Below, in pieces: positions 1-8,253 of a stretch of 64,000 bases of DNA. Source of the DNA: Deefgea salmonis (GTDB lineage Bacteria > Pseudomonadota > Gammaproteobacteria > Burkholderiales > Chitinibacteraceae); the NCBI RefSeq assembly GCF_020531905.1, contig NZ_JAJAWG010000001.1, positions 186,001 to 250,000 of the forward strand. Direction: 5' to 3'. Within the stretch, counting starts at the first letter, position 1. Every line of letters starts with the position of its first letter. Both the position numbers and the translations under genes were made by a program. The notes beneath the pieces were generated by a model. That model saw nothing but the letters and a program-made list of their open reading frames with translations. It was not told the DNA's origin and ran no database searches.

Positions 1-10
1 AGTCCCTGTC

Positions 11-730
11 GTGACTTCACCGGCACGTATAGCCGCTGAGCGCTCGCATCGTATGGCTTTGCAGTCGATACAGGATGGGCGTATTGAAAGTGCTGGGGAT
101 GAGTGGCGAAAAGCGTTGCGCGGATATCAAGCCATCGATGATTGGCGTGGGCAGGGTATGGCGCGATTGGGTTTGGCGCAGGTGAATCAGCGCGTGGGGC
201 GCGGTGTTCAGGCTGAGCAGATTTTGATGCCGATGCTCCAAGAAAACGGTTTTTTACCTGATCAGCAAGCGCAGGCTGCTTTACAGTTGGCGCAACTGGT
301 CTGGCGGCAAGATTTACCTCGTGCTGAGCAGTTATTGGCTCAGGCGCGCTTAAATTGCACTGCACCGTGTTTTCTAGCGGTGCAGATGGACAATTTAGCG
401 GCACAGCTTGCACTTGCGCGAGGTGATACGTCTGCTGCGGCGCAGTTTGCCGCGCAAGCGCTTGATTTAGCAAAAGAGAGCCCTACTGAGCGCGCATTTT
501 CGCGGCGCTTATTGGCGGAGGTGGCCTTGCTGCAGGGGCGCTGGCGTGATGCTGAGCATCAGTTGCTGCAAGCGATTGATTTAGATCGTCAAAGTGCTGA
601 ACCTATCTGGTTGCTGGATGATTACCGATTGCTATTACGGATAGGCAAGGAAAACGGCGATATTGCATTGCAAAAGCAGGCGCAGGCGCATTTAGATTCT
701 TTGTGTGCGGCAATTGAATGTTCGCCTTGA
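11..730 (+). CDS. TPR-like helical-repeat protein, function unknown
   Basis: A 239-residue frame read from a GTG at 11. The frame stays open to the window edge, so the true start may lie upstream and the gene may be cut. The protein is almost all alpha-helical, rich in Ala, Gln and Leu, with about five helix-turn-helix units in which small residues recur at TPR spacing (for example GMARLGLAQVNQRVG near 48-62, and LAAQLALARGDTSAAAQFAAQA). No enzymatic motif is visible. TPR proteins usually act as protein-binding scaffolds, but the partner here is unknown. No signal peptide is seen in the part present. Its stop codon lies inside the predicted -35 box of the rpsB promoter. Confidence 0.7.
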   Translation: MTSPARIAAERSHRMALQSIQDGRIESAGDEWRKALRGYQAIDDWRGQGMARLGLAQVNQRVGRGVQAEQILMPMLQENGFLPDQQAQAALQLAQLVWRQDLPRAEQLLAQARLNCTAPCFLAVQMDNLAAQLALARGDTSAAAQFAAQALDLAKESPTERAFSRRLLAEVALLQGRWRDAEHQLLQAIDLDRQSAEPIWLLDDYRLLLRIGKENGDIALQKQAQAHLDSLCAAIECSP

Positions 731-755
731 GTCAACCTTGGATTTCCTATATAAT
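727..755 (+). promoter_or_regulatory. Sigma-70-type promoter of rpsB
   Basis: TTGAGT (727-732) and a perfect TATAAT (750-755) are separated by exactly 17 bases. Initiation near 762 would leave a leader of about 140 nt before rpsB. The -35 box overlaps the stop codon of the upstream gene. This is the best promoter match I found in the window, as expected for a highly expressed ribosomal protein gene. Confidence 0.7.
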
Positions 756-761
756 CTTTGG

Positions 762-902
762 CTTGCTATGTTTGTGTTGTTTTAGAATTGTCATCGTAAA
801 CACAGCTAAAATCCCGTTCGCCCTGTCAAGGGTGCGCTTCAAATGGTTTGAAGTGTCCCGTGCGAATGGAAGACCTAACCCTAAGACACATTGGAGAATT
901 AA
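762..902 (+). promoter_or_regulatory. Structured 5' leader of rpsB
   Basis: An untranslated leader of about 140 nt. It contains a perfect 7-bp hairpin with a 3-nt loop (CTTCAAA 837-843 with TTTGAAG 847-853) and a smaller CCCT/AGGG hairpin at 821-832. In E. coli and relatives, S2 represses its own operon through the rpsB leader. A similar role here is an inference from position and structure; I did not match it to a known leader motif. The rpsB ribosome binding site GGAG is at 893-896. Confidence 0.4.
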
Positions 903-1628
903 ATGTCTGTAAGTATGCGCGATATGCTCGAAGCCGGTGTCCATTTCGGTCACCAAACTCGTTACTGGAACCCAAAAATGGGTAAGTACATCTTCGGTGC
1001 ACGCAACAAGATTCACATTATCAACTTAGAAAAAACACTGCCATTGTTTGAAGACGCGATGAAATACATCCGTCAATTGTCTGCAAACAAAGGCAATGTA
1101 ATGTTTGTTGGTACAAAACGTGCTGCTCGCGAAATCATCGCTGAAGAAGCAGCTCGTGCTGGCGCTCCTTTCGTTGATCACCGCTGGTTGGGTGGTATGT
1201 TGACTAACTTTAAAACAGTTAAGCAATCAATCAAACGCCTGACTGAAATGAAAGCGGTTCTGGAAAATGCTGAAGGCAGTGGCTACGGCAAGAAAGAATT
1301 GTTGATGATGAAACGTGATGTTGAAAAACTAGAGCGCTCATTAGGCGGTATTAAAGAGATGGGCGGTTTGCCTGATGCGATTTTCGTGATCGACACTGGC
1401 TATCAAAAAGGCGCGATTGTTGAAGCCATTAAATTGGGTATCCCTGTAATTGGTGTTGTTGATACCAACAACAGCCCAGAAGGTATTGACTTTGTGATTC
1501 CTGGTAACGATGATTCTTCACGTGCAATTCGTTTGTACGCTCGTGCTGCTGCTGATGCAGTACTTGAAGGTCGTAACCAAGCAACACAAGCTTTGGCTGC
1601 TGCGGTTGCCGAAGCAGCTGCTGAGTAA
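903..1628 (+). CDS. rpsB: 30S ribosomal protein S2
   Basis: Small-subunit ribosomal protein S2, needed for binding of S1 and for translation initiation. The 241 residues equal the E. coli length. Family hallmarks are visible: the start [16 protein letters not shown], the [10 protein letters not shown] block, [12 protein letters not shown] in the middle, and PDAIFVIDT followed by [19 protein letters not shown]. The C-terminus is an Ala/Glu-rich tail. The ATG is preceded by GGAG with good spacing. It is the first gene of the rpsB-tsf-pyrH-frr cluster and is followed by a strong hairpin that separates it partly from tsf. The repeated Lys, Gln and Asn codon choices look like those of a highly expressed gene. 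Confidence 0.98.
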   Translation: MSVSMRDMLEAGVHFGHQTRYWNPKMGKYIFGARNKIHIINLEKTLPLFEDAMKYIRQLSANKGNVMFVGTKRAAREIIAEEAARAGAPFVDHRWLGGMLTNFKTVKQSIKRLTEMKAVLENAEGSGYGKKELLMMKRDVEKLERSLGGIKEMGGLPDAIFVIDTGYQKGAIVEAIKLGIPVIGVVDTNNSPEGIDFVIPGNDDSSRAIRLYARAAADAVLEGRNQATQALAAAVAEAAAE

Positions 1629-1650
1629 GTCACTCATCGCTGAAACCAAG

Positions 1651-1676
1651 AAAAAGGGGCGTCTGCCCCTTTTTTG
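1651..1676 (+). terminator. Rho-independent terminator or attenuator between rpsB and tsf
   Basis: A perfect 10-bp stem, AAAAAGGGGC (1651-1660) with GCCCCTTTTT (1665-1674), with a GTCT loop and a T-run. The A-tract in the 5' arm makes it symmetric. It sits 22 nt after the rpsB stop and before tsf, so it probably lowers tsf transcription relative to rpsB rather than ending the operon, as reported for the rpsB-tsf gap in E. coli. Confidence 0.8.
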
Positions 1677-1722
1677 TAATGTTTACCGAATAAACTGAAA
1701 TCCCTATTCAGGAGAATACATA

Positions 1723-2604
1723 ATGTCTATTACTGCAAAAATGGTTGCTGAGCTACGTGAATTAACCGGCCTTGGCATGATGGAATGTAAGAAAGCTTTG
1801 GTTGAAGTTGAGGGCGACATCAAAAAAGCAGAAGAACTATTGCGTATTAAGTCAGGGAATAAAGCCTCAAAAATGGCTGGCCGCACTGCTGCTGAAGGTG
1901 TTATCACATCGTTCATCTCTGCAGACAAAAAAGTAGGCGCGGTGGTTGAAGTTAACTGCGAAACTGACTTTGTTGCGAAAGACGATGGTTTTGTTGCCTT
2001 TGCGAAAGCCATTGCTCAAGCTGCCGCAGAATCAAATGCCGCTGATGTTGAAACTTTGTCTGCCGTTCAATTGGCAACAGGCGAAACCGTTGAAGAAGCA
2101 CGTAAAGCATTGATCGCTAAACTAGGCGAAAACATGACTGTGCGTCGTTTTGCGCGCTACGAAACTGAAGGTGAGTTGTCAACGTACTTGCACGGCGCAA
2201 AAATCGGTGTGTTGGTGAACTTGATCGGTGGCGACGAAGCTTTGGGTAAAGACATCGCGATGCATATCGCAGCGGCAAAACCAAAAGCGTTGGATGCGAG
2301 CGGTGTTGATCCTGAGTTGATCGAAACTGAACGCCGTGTTGCGATCGAACGTGCGAAAGCCGATAACAAGCCAGAAGAAATGCTCACTAAGATTGCTGAT
2401 GGTACTGTGAACAAATTCTTGAAAGACATTACTTTAGTCAACCAAGTGTTTATTAAAGCCGATGATGGCAAACAAACCATTGAGCAATTGCTGAAATCTA
2501 AATCAGCCACAGTAGCTGGCTTCACTATGTTTGTTGTTGGTGAAGGCATTGAGAAAAAAGTGGTAGATTACGCTGCTGAAGTTGCAGCAGCTGCACAGCT
2601 TTAA
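1723..2604 (+). CDS. tsf: Elongation factor Ts
   Basis: Guanine nucleotide exchange factor that recycles EF-Tu-GDP to EF-Tu-GTP in the cytoplasm. The 293 residues are slightly longer than E. coli EF-Ts (283). The N-terminal UBA-like module is clear ([19 protein letters not shown]), followed by the conserved [16 protein letters not shown], which contains the TDFV motif that contacts EF-Tu. The coiled-coil and C-terminal dimerisation parts follow. The ATG at 1723 has CAGGAG upstream. No second start within the conserved N-terminus competes with it. It lies between two intergenic hairpins in the rpsB-tsf-pyrH-frr order conserved across Proteobacteria. Confidence 0.98.
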   Translation: MSITAKMVAELRELTGLGMMECKKALVEVEGDIKKAEELLRIKSGNKASKMAGRTAAEGVITSFISADKKVGAVVEVNCETDFVAKDDGFVAFAKAIAQAAAESNAADVETLSAVQLATGETVEEARKALIAKLGENMTVRRFARYETEGELSTYLHGAKIGVLVNLIGGDEALGKDIAMHIAAAKPKALDASGVDPELIETERRVAIERAKADNKPEEMLTKIADGTVNKFLKDITLVNQVFIKADDGKQTIEQLLKSKSATVAGFTMFVVGEGIEKKVVDYAAEVAAAAQL

Positions 2605-2627
2605 GTCTAGTCTTAGGCTTTGAAATG

Positions 2628-2651
2628 ACGCCGCACGGTGACGTGCGGCGT
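2628..2651 (+). terminator. GC-rich hairpin between tsf and pyrH
   Basis: A perfect 10-bp stem, ACGCCGCACG (2628-2637) with CGTGCGGCGT (2642-2651), and a GTGA loop. Only a few T residues follow, so termination may be partial. It may also protect the tsf 3' end. Confidence 0.6.
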
Positions 2652-2690
2652 TTGTACGACCACGACCACGCACTGTAAAAGGATAAATAC

Positions 2691-3410
2691 ATGAGTCAAA
2701 CCACAAAATACAAACGCATTTTGTTGAAGCTCTCCGGTGAAGCCTTAATGGGTGATGATAGCTACGGCATTAACCGAGCGACGATCGACCGGATTGTGCA
2801 GGAAGTGAAAAGCGTTGTTGATTTGGGCGTTCAAGTGGCCATCGTCATCGGTGGTGGTAATATTTTTCGCGGCGTTGCGCCTGCAGCATCGGGCATGGAT
2901 CGCGCTACTGCTGATTACATGGGGATGCTGGCCACCGTCATGAATGCATTGGCATTGCAAGATGCGATGAAACGTGCCGGCATTATTTCACGTGTTCAAT
3001 CCGCGCTGACTATTGCTCAGGTTGCTGAGCCGTATGTTCGCGGTAAGGCTATTCAATATCTAGAAGAAAATAAAGTCGTTATTTTTGGCGCCGGTACGGG
3101 TAATCCATTTTTTACTACCGATACTGCAGCTGCGTTGCGCGGTATGGAAATGGGGGCGGATATCGTCATCAAGGCGACCAAAGTGGATGGCGTTTATACC
3201 GATGATCCTAAAAAGAATCCGGATGCCGTTCGTTATCAAACCGTGACGTTTGATGAAGTCATTGGTCGTAATTTAAAGGTCATGGATGCGACGGCATTTG
3301 CTTTGTGCCGCGATCAAAAAATGAATATTTGCGTATTAAGCATCTTTAAAGCCGGCGCATTAAAGCGTATGGTACTTGGGGAAGATGAGGGTACGCTGGT
3401 ACACTGCTAA
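2691..3410 (+). CDS. pyrH: UMP kinase (uridylate kinase)
   Basis: Phosphorylates UMP to UDP with ATP, an essential step of pyrimidine nucleotide synthesis. It belongs to the amino-acid-kinase family and forms hexamers regulated by GTP and UTP. The 239 residues match the usual length. Visible motifs in order are KLSGEALMG (from residue 13, phosphate binding), [10 protein letters not shown], the conserved [13 protein letters not shown] segment, [14 protein letters not shown] and [11 protein letters not shown]. The ATG at 2691 follows AAAGGA with good spacing. It sits between tsf and frr, with a GC-rich hairpin upstream and a terminator-like hairpin downstream. Confidence 0.98.
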   Translation: MSQTTKYKRILLKLSGEALMGDDSYGINRATIDRIVQEVKSVVDLGVQVAIVIGGGNIFRGVAPAASGMDRATADYMGMLATVMNALALQDAMKRAGIISRVQSALTIAQVAEPYVRGKAIQYLEENKVVIFGAGTGNPFFTTDTAAALRGMEMGADIVIKATKVDGVYTDDPKKNPDAVRYQTVTFDEVIGRNLKVMDATAFALCRDQKMNICVLSIFKAGALKRMVLGEDEGTLVHC

Positions 3411-3433
3411 GCGTATTGATTCGCAGGGCGACG

Positions 3434-3460
3434 GGCGGAGCGATGTTCCGCCTGTTTTTT
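3434..3460 (+). terminator. Rho-independent terminator after pyrH
   Basis: Stem GGCGGA (3434-3439) with TCCGCC (3447-3452), a 7-nt loop, then TG and six T residues (3455-3460). It lies between pyrH and frr, again suggesting stepwise attenuation along the cluster. Confidence 0.7.
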
Positions 3461-3480
3461 ATTGCAGCAAGAGGTAAATG

Positions 3481-4038
3481 ATGATTGCAGATCTAAAGAA
3501 AACCACCGAAGCCAAAATGCAAAAAACGGCTGAAAAACTACGCACGGACTTGGCTAAGGTTCGTACTGGGCGTGCTCATACGGGCTTGCTAGATCATGTA
3601 CAAGTGGATTACTGGGGCAGTATGGTGCCAGTGAGTCAGGTTGCAAATGTGACACTGATTGATTCTCGTACGATTGGTGTGCAGCCGTGGGAAAAACCGA
3701 TGGTGGCTAAGGTTGAAAAGGCCATTCGTGATTGTGATTTGGGCTTAAACCCAGCCTCTCAAGGTGATTTGATTCGCGTGCCGATGCCGATGCTGACTGA
3801 AGAGCGTCGTAAAGATTTAATTAAAGTCGTGCGCAACGAAACCGAAGAGGCACGGGTTGCAATGCGTAATGTACGCCGCGACGCCAATGATCAAATGAAG
3901 CGCGCACTCAAAGATAAAGACATTTCTGAAGATGACGAGCGCCGCGGTCAGGATGATGTACAAAAACTGACTGACAAATATATTGCAGAGCTCGATAAGC
4001 AGCTTGCAGATAAAGAAAAAGAACTTTTGACGGTATAA
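3481..4038 (+). CDS. frr: Ribosome recycling factor
   Basis: With EF-G, splits the post-termination ribosome so that it can be reused. From the second of two adjacent ATGs the protein has 185 residues, the standard RRF length. I prefer 3481 over 3478 because the GAGG at 3471-3474 then has a 6-nt spacing instead of 3. Domain I is a three-helix bundle made from both ends, including the conserved [21 protein letters not shown] and the C-terminal helix with [15 protein letters not shown]. Domain II lies in between ([18 protein letters not shown]). [13 protein letters not shown] is also characteristic. uppS follows after 28 nt. Confidence 0.97.
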   Translation: MIADLKKTTEAKMQKTAEKLRTDLAKVRTGRAHTGLLDHVQVDYWGSMVPVSQVANVTLIDSRTIGVQPWEKPMVAKVEKAIRDCDLGLNPASQGDLIRVPMPMLTEERRKDLIKVVRNETEEARVAMRNVRRDANDQMKRALKDKDISEDDERRGQDDVQKLTDKYIAELDKQLADKEKELLTV

Positions 4039-4066
4039 AAGTCGATTTGATTAGGCGGTAAGAAAC

Positions 4067-4825
4067 GTGGCTTTATTCTCTCGCGAACGCGAAGAACCCA
4101 AGGTTTTAGCGGGTAAAATTCCTCAACATATTGCGGTCATTATGGATGGTAACGGGCGCTGGGCTAAACAGCGTTTGATGCCCCGTGTGTATGGCCATAA
4201 AAAAGGGGTTGATTCTTTGCGTGAGGTGATTAGCACTTGCAAAGAGTTGGGCGTGCAATGCCTGACGGTTTTTGCTTTTTCAAGCGAGAACTGGCGTCGC
4301 CCTGAGGAAGAAGTCACGTTTTTGATGGGGCTGTTTTTGCAAGTCTTGCAAACTGAAATTGAGCGAATGTATCGCAACAATATTCAATTAAAAATCATTG
4401 GTAATCGCAGTCATTTTTCGGCTGAATTATTAAAGATGATTGAAAATGCAGAAGCTAAAACGGCAGGCAATGATGGTTTAATGCTGACCATTGCGGCTGA
4501 CTACGGTGGGCATTGGGATGTACTGCAAGCAACGCACCGCTTGCTGACTGAGCATCCTGAGCGAGCTTGCACGTTTTGCGAAGAAGACTTGAAGCCTTAT
4601 CTGGCGATGGCTTACGCGCCTGATCCTGACCTATTTATCCGTACTGGTGGTGAGCAAAGAATAAGTAATTTCTTGCTGTGGCAATTGGCCTACACCGAAC
4701 TTTATTTTACTGATTTGCCTTGGCCCGACTTTGGTCGTGAGCCTTTGCTAGATGCCATTGCATGGTATCAAGGGCGAGAACGACGCTTTGGGCGTATCAG
4801 TGAACAACTTGATGAATCAAAATAA
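4067..4825 (+). CDS. uppS: Isoprenyl transferase, undecaprenyl diphosphate synthase
   Basis: Cis-prenyltransferase that extends farnesyl diphosphate with eight isopentenyl units to C55-PP, the lipid carrier precursor for peptidoglycan and O-antigen. The start is GTG at 4067 behind AGGCGG. The catalytic aspartate is Asp27 in HIAVIMDGNGRWAKQR, which also carries the diphosphate-binding Gly-Arg. Further family motifs are FAFSSENWRRPEEEV and, near the C-terminus, DLFIRTGGEQRISNFLLWQ with ELYFTD. The 252 residues are the usual size. cdsA starts 10 nt downstream, so the two are likely cotranscribed. Confidence 0.97.
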   Translation: MALFSREREEPKVLAGKIPQHIAVIMDGNGRWAKQRLMPRVYGHKKGVDSLREVISTCKELGVQCLTVFAFSSENWRRPEEEVTFLMGLFLQVLQTEIERMYRNNIQLKIIGNRSHFSAELLKMIENAEAKTAGNDGLMLTIAADYGGHWDVLQATHRLLTEHPERACTFCEEDLKPYLAMAYAPDPDLFIRTGGEQRISNFLLWQLAYTELYFTDLPWPDFGREPLLDAIAWYQGRERRFGRISEQLDESK

Positions 4826-4835
4826 ATAATTATAT

Positions 4836-5663
4836 ATGCTGAAAACCCGTGTTTTAACTACGTTACTGTTGTTGCCGCTGGTTTTAGCAGCGCTGTTTTT
4901 ATTGCCACCAATGGCTTGGACTGTGTTTTGCGCCCTCCTAATGGGTTTGGCCGCTTGGGAATGGAAAAACCTAGTCGGCATGCACGGTCGTTTCGCTTCA
5001 TGTTATCCCTTGTTGACGTCGGTTTTGTTTTTGCTCTGCGTGCGTTTTGCGCCGATTCATTTTATTTATGGTTTGTTGTTAGCATCCATGCTTTTTTGGC
5101 TGTTTTTAGTGCCATTTTGGCTGAAATTTAAATGGCCTTTAAATCCAGTTGGTAACCTAAATGCCTTTAGCGGCTGGGCATTACTGATCCCGGCTGGGCT
5201 TTCTATGGTTGTCTTGCGGGGCAATGGCTGGCCATTGCTGTGCGTAATGGCGATTGCCTGGGTTGCAGATTCATTCGCGTATTTTTCTGGTAAGAAATTC
5301 GGCAAAAAAAAGTTGGCGCCCAATATTAGCCCTGGTAAAAGTTGGGAGGGGGTATATGGCGGCGCACTAGCTGTTGTATGCTATTGCCTGTTAATACCCA
5401 AGCCATTCTTATTGCTGCCAAGTTTTGTTGTTTTGCAAAGCCAAACTGCACAAATGTTTGTGTGGGCTATTTTTGCACTGGTTCTGACTGCTGCGAGCGT
5501 GATGGGGGATTTGCTTGAGTCACTATTAAAGCGGCAGCGCGGCATAAAAGACAGCAGTCATTTATTGCCAGGACATGGCGGCATTTTGGATCGTGTAGAT
5601 AGTTTATTGGCGATCTTACCCATTTCTGCGGCGATTTACTTACTCCACCTTATGCCTTTGTAA
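4836..5663 (+). CDS. cdsA: Phosphatidate cytidylyltransferase
   Basis: Integral membrane enzyme that makes CDP-diacylglycerol from phosphatidate and CTP, the branch point of phospholipid synthesis. The 275-residue protein has about eight hydrophobic segments, starting with one directly after MLKTRVLTT. The family signature is intact near the C-terminus: SVMGDLLESLLKRQRGIKD followed by LLPGHGGILDRVDS, which provides the metal-binding aspartates. An earlier conserved block is DSFAYFSGKKFGKKKLAPNI followed by SPGKSWEG. It lies between uppS and dxr with short gaps, as in most Proteobacteria. No clear ribosome binding site is seen before the ATG. Confidence 0.97.
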   Translation: MLKTRVLTTLLLLPLVLAALFLLPPMAWTVFCALLMGLAAWEWKNLVGMHGRFASCYPLLTSVLFLLCVRFAPIHFIYGLLLASMLFWLFLVPFWLKFKWPLNPVGNLNAFSGWALLIPAGLSMVVLRGNGWPLLCVMAIAWVADSFAYFSGKKFGKKKLAPNISPGKSWEGVYGGALAVVCYCLLIPKPFLLLPSFVVLQSQTAQMFVWAIFALVLTAASVMGDLLESLLKRQRGIKDSSHLLPGHGGILDRVDSLLAILPISAAIYLLHLMPL

Positions 5664-5681
5664 AAAAGCGATTGGATAAAC

Positions 5682-6890
5682 ATGCAGCAACAAATTGTCA
5701 CTATTCTCGGAGCGACTGGCAGTATCGGTAGCAGCACATTGGACGTCATTGGCCGTCATCCTGAGCGTTATCGTGTTTTTGCGCTGAGCGCAGCGACGCA
5801 AATTGATAAGTTACTTGCTGCGTGTGAAACACATCGTCCCTTGCATGCAGTTGTGCTGGATGAGCCCAGTGCCGAACGCTTAAAAAAGGGTTTAATTGCG
5901 CGTGGTTTAAGCACTGAAGTCAGTTATGGTCCTCAGGCGTTGGTGCAAATTTCAACCGCAAACGAAGTCACAACCGTGATGGCGGCCATTGTTGGCGCGG
6001 CGGGCATGTCGGCAACGCTGGCTGCGGCACAAGCAGGCAAGCGGGTCTTGCTGGCCAATAAAGAAACCTTGGTTTTAGCGGGTCAGTTATTTATGGACGC
6101 CGCGGCACGCTCCGGCAGCGTGTTGTTGCCGATTGACAGTGAGCACAATGCGATTTTTCAATCGCTCCCTCCTTTTTATCGAGAAAATCCTTATGCCTAT
6201 ACCTTGGCAGACGCAGGGATTGAAAAAATTCTGCTGACTGCATCCGGTGGCCCGTTTCGGACTCGTGAGCTCGATACCTTTTCGCAAATTACCGCCGCAG
6301 AAGCGGTCAAACACCCAAATTGGTCCATGGGGCGCAAAATTTCAGTTGATTCGGCCAGCATGATGAATAAAGGCCTCGAAGTGATTGAGGCGCGCTGGTT
6401 ATTTAATGCCCCAGCAGAACAAATCGAAGTGGTGGTTCATCCACAAAGTGTGGTCCATTCCATGGTGCAATACCGCGATGGATCGGTGATGGCGCAATTG
6501 GGTTCGCCCGATATGCGCACGCCAATTGCTTATGGCTTGGCTTATCCCGAGCGTATTGCTGCGGGTGTGAAGGCTTTAGATTTGTTTTCAGTCGGCCGTT
6601 TGGATTTTTCTGCGCCGGACTTTGCGCGTTTTCCTTGTCTAAATTTGGCTTATGAGGCGCTTAAAACCGGTGGTGCTGCGCCTGCTGTGCTCAATGCTGC
6701 TAATGAGATTGCGGTGGCGGCCTTTTTAGAGTCGACGATTTTATTCACCCAAATTCCACATGTGATTGAAAGCACACTGAGCCAATTGGCGCAGCGGCCG
6801 GCCGGTAATATTGAAGAATTACTTGATGTTGATGCTCAGTCGCGTTGTGTTGCGCAAGAAGTGGTCTTACAGATGGGCCGTGCATGCTAA
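5682..6890 (+). CDS. dxr: 1-deoxy-D-xylulose 5-phosphate reductoisomerase
   Basis: Second enzyme of the MEP isoprenoid pathway. It rearranges and reduces DXP to 2-C-methylerythritol 4-phosphate with NADPH. The N-terminal Rossmann motif [14 protein letters not shown] begins at residue 10. [10 protein letters not shown] lies near 125. The metal ligands Asp152 and Glu154 are in [14 protein letters not shown]. The catalytic-loop region ASGGPFR and the following [20 protein letters not shown] are intact. The 402 residues are the usual length. Its last codons overlap the rseP start by 7 nt, so translation of the two is probably coupled. It supplies precursors for the UppS product encoded upstream. 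Confidence 0.98.
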   Translation: MQQQIVTILGATGSIGSSTLDVIGRHPERYRVFALSAATQIDKLLAACETHRPLHAVVLDEPSAERLKKGLIARGLSTEVSYGPQALVQISTANEVTTVMAAIVGAAGMSATLAAAQAGKRVLLANKETLVLAGQLFMDAAARSGSVLLPIDSEHNAIFQSLPPFYRENPYAYTLADAGIEKILLTASGGPFRTRELDTFSQITAAEAVKHPNWSMGRKISVDSASMMNKGLEVIEARWLFNAPAEQIEVVVHPQSVVHSMVQYRDGSVMAQLGSPDMRTPIAYGLAYPERIAAGVKALDLFSVGRLDFSAPDFARFPCLNLAYEALKTGGAAPAVLNAANEIAVAAFLESTILFTQIPHVIESTLSQLAQRPAGNIEELLDVDAQSRCVAQEVVLQMGRAC

Positions 6891-8227
6891 CTTTATTTGC
6901 ATTTATTGTTGCGATTGGTCTACTGGTATTTATCCACGAGTTCGGTCACTACTGGGCTGCAAGGCGATGCGGGGTAGGGGTATTGACTTTTTCCATTGGA
7001 TTTGGTCGGCCAATTTATCAGTGGAAGCGTGGTCTAACCACTTGGCAAATCGCGTTAATTCCCTTGGGTGGCTATGTCAAAATGCTTGATGAGTCCGAAG
7101 GTGAGGTTGCGCCAGAGCTACGTCAATTTGCATTTAATACCCAGCATCCAGCAAAAAAAATGGCCATCGCCTTTGCTGGCCCTTTTGCCAATTTATTATT
7201 GGCCTCGCTAATTTATGCCGGACTTTATGCTTACGGTGTCGTGACATTAAAGCCAATGGTCGGCACTGTAGCCATAGAGAGCATTGCCGCGAAAGCGGGT
7301 TTACGCGCCGGTGATGTGCTACAGCGGGTTAACGGTGATGCGGTGCAAAGCTGGGATCAGGCGCAGGTGAGTGTATTTGGTGCCGCTAGCCAGAGTGAAC
7401 TTAAACTGGATGTCGACACGCCACAGGGCGAACGATCGATGACTTTGGATTTGCGCTCATTAAGTAGTGAAGATTTTGATCAGCATATTTTAAGTCGTTT
7501 GGGTGTGTCGCCGTATGCCACGACCAATCAAATTGCCTATGTGCAGGAAAAAAGCGCGGCAGCGCGTGCTGGCCTTCAGGTGGGGGATATGGTGTTGATG
7601 CTCAATCAGCAGCCATTGAGCTCATGGTTAGAATTTCAGCGCTATATTGCGCAAAATCCAAGCCAGCCGTTTGAGTTGCAAATTCGGCGTGGCACACAAA
7701 CAAAGAACTTAACCATCACACCGGATGTTGTTGATAAAGACGGAAAAAAAATTGGGCGAATCGGCGTCAGTCCCACCAATGATGCCGCTTGGTATCAAAG
7801 CATGCAGCAAACCATTCGATTGTCGCCAGTGCAAGCCTTGTTGGCAGGGGTTGAAAAAACCTATGATTTGTCGATTTTGACGGTGAAAATGTTTGGCAAA
7901 ATGCTAGTCGGTGCCATTTCGCCGAAACAAATTAGTGGCCCATTGGGGATCGCTGAATTTGCTGGTCAGAGTGCGGCAATGGGCTGGGTGGCTTATCTGC
8001 AGTGTTTGGCCTTAATCAGTGTCAGCTTGGGCGTTCTTAATTTGATGCCAGTACCGATTTTGGATGGCGGTCATTTGCTGTATCATGGCTACGAATTGCT
8101 CACTGGGCGCACTATTGCTGTTTGGCTTACGGTGATTTTGCAAAAAATTGGCATTTTCTTATTGCTCATGTTAATGGCGTTGGCGTTATTTAATGACGCT
8201 CAACGCTTCTTGTTTGGCTTAGGCTAA
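6884..8227 (+). CDS. rseP: RIP metalloprotease RseP (site-2 protease)
   Basis: Inner-membrane zinc protease that makes the second cut in RseA and so releases sigma-E; it also clears signal-peptide remnants. I start it at the ATG at 6884, giving 447 residues (E. coli RseP 450). The reading frame extends upstream inside dxr but lacks a plausible start there. The first transmembrane helix carries the zinc motif HEFGH (His18, Glu19, His22). Two periplasmic PDZ domains follow ([14 protein letters not shown] and [14 protein letters not shown]), then the C-terminal helices with [13 protein letters not shown], the third zinc ligand region. Its presumed substrate RseA is encoded at the far end of this window. 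Confidence 0.97.
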   Translation: MLTLFAFIVAIGLLVFIHEFGHYWAARRCGVGVLTFSIGFGRPIYQWKRGLTTWQIALIPLGGYVKMLDESEGEVAPELRQFAFNTQHPAKKMAIAFAGPFANLLLASLIYAGLYAYGVVTLKPMVGTVAIESIAAKAGLRAGDVLQRVNGDAVQSWDQAQVSVFGAASQSELKLDVDTPQGERSMTLDLRSLSSEDFDQHILSRLGVSPYATTNQIAYVQEKSAAARAGLQVGDMVLMLNQQPLSSWLEFQRYIAQNPSQPFELQIRRGTQTKNLTITPDVVDKDGKKIGRIGVSPTNDAAWYQSMQQTIRLSPVQALLAGVEKTYDLSILTVKMFGKMLVGAISPKQISGPLGIAEFAGQSAAMGWVAYLQCLALISVSLGVLNLMPVPILDGGHLLYHGYELLTGRTIAVWLTVILQKIGIFLLLMLMALALFNDAQRFLFGLG

Positions 8228-8253
8228 TCTCTAACCTGTTGACGAATCGACCG

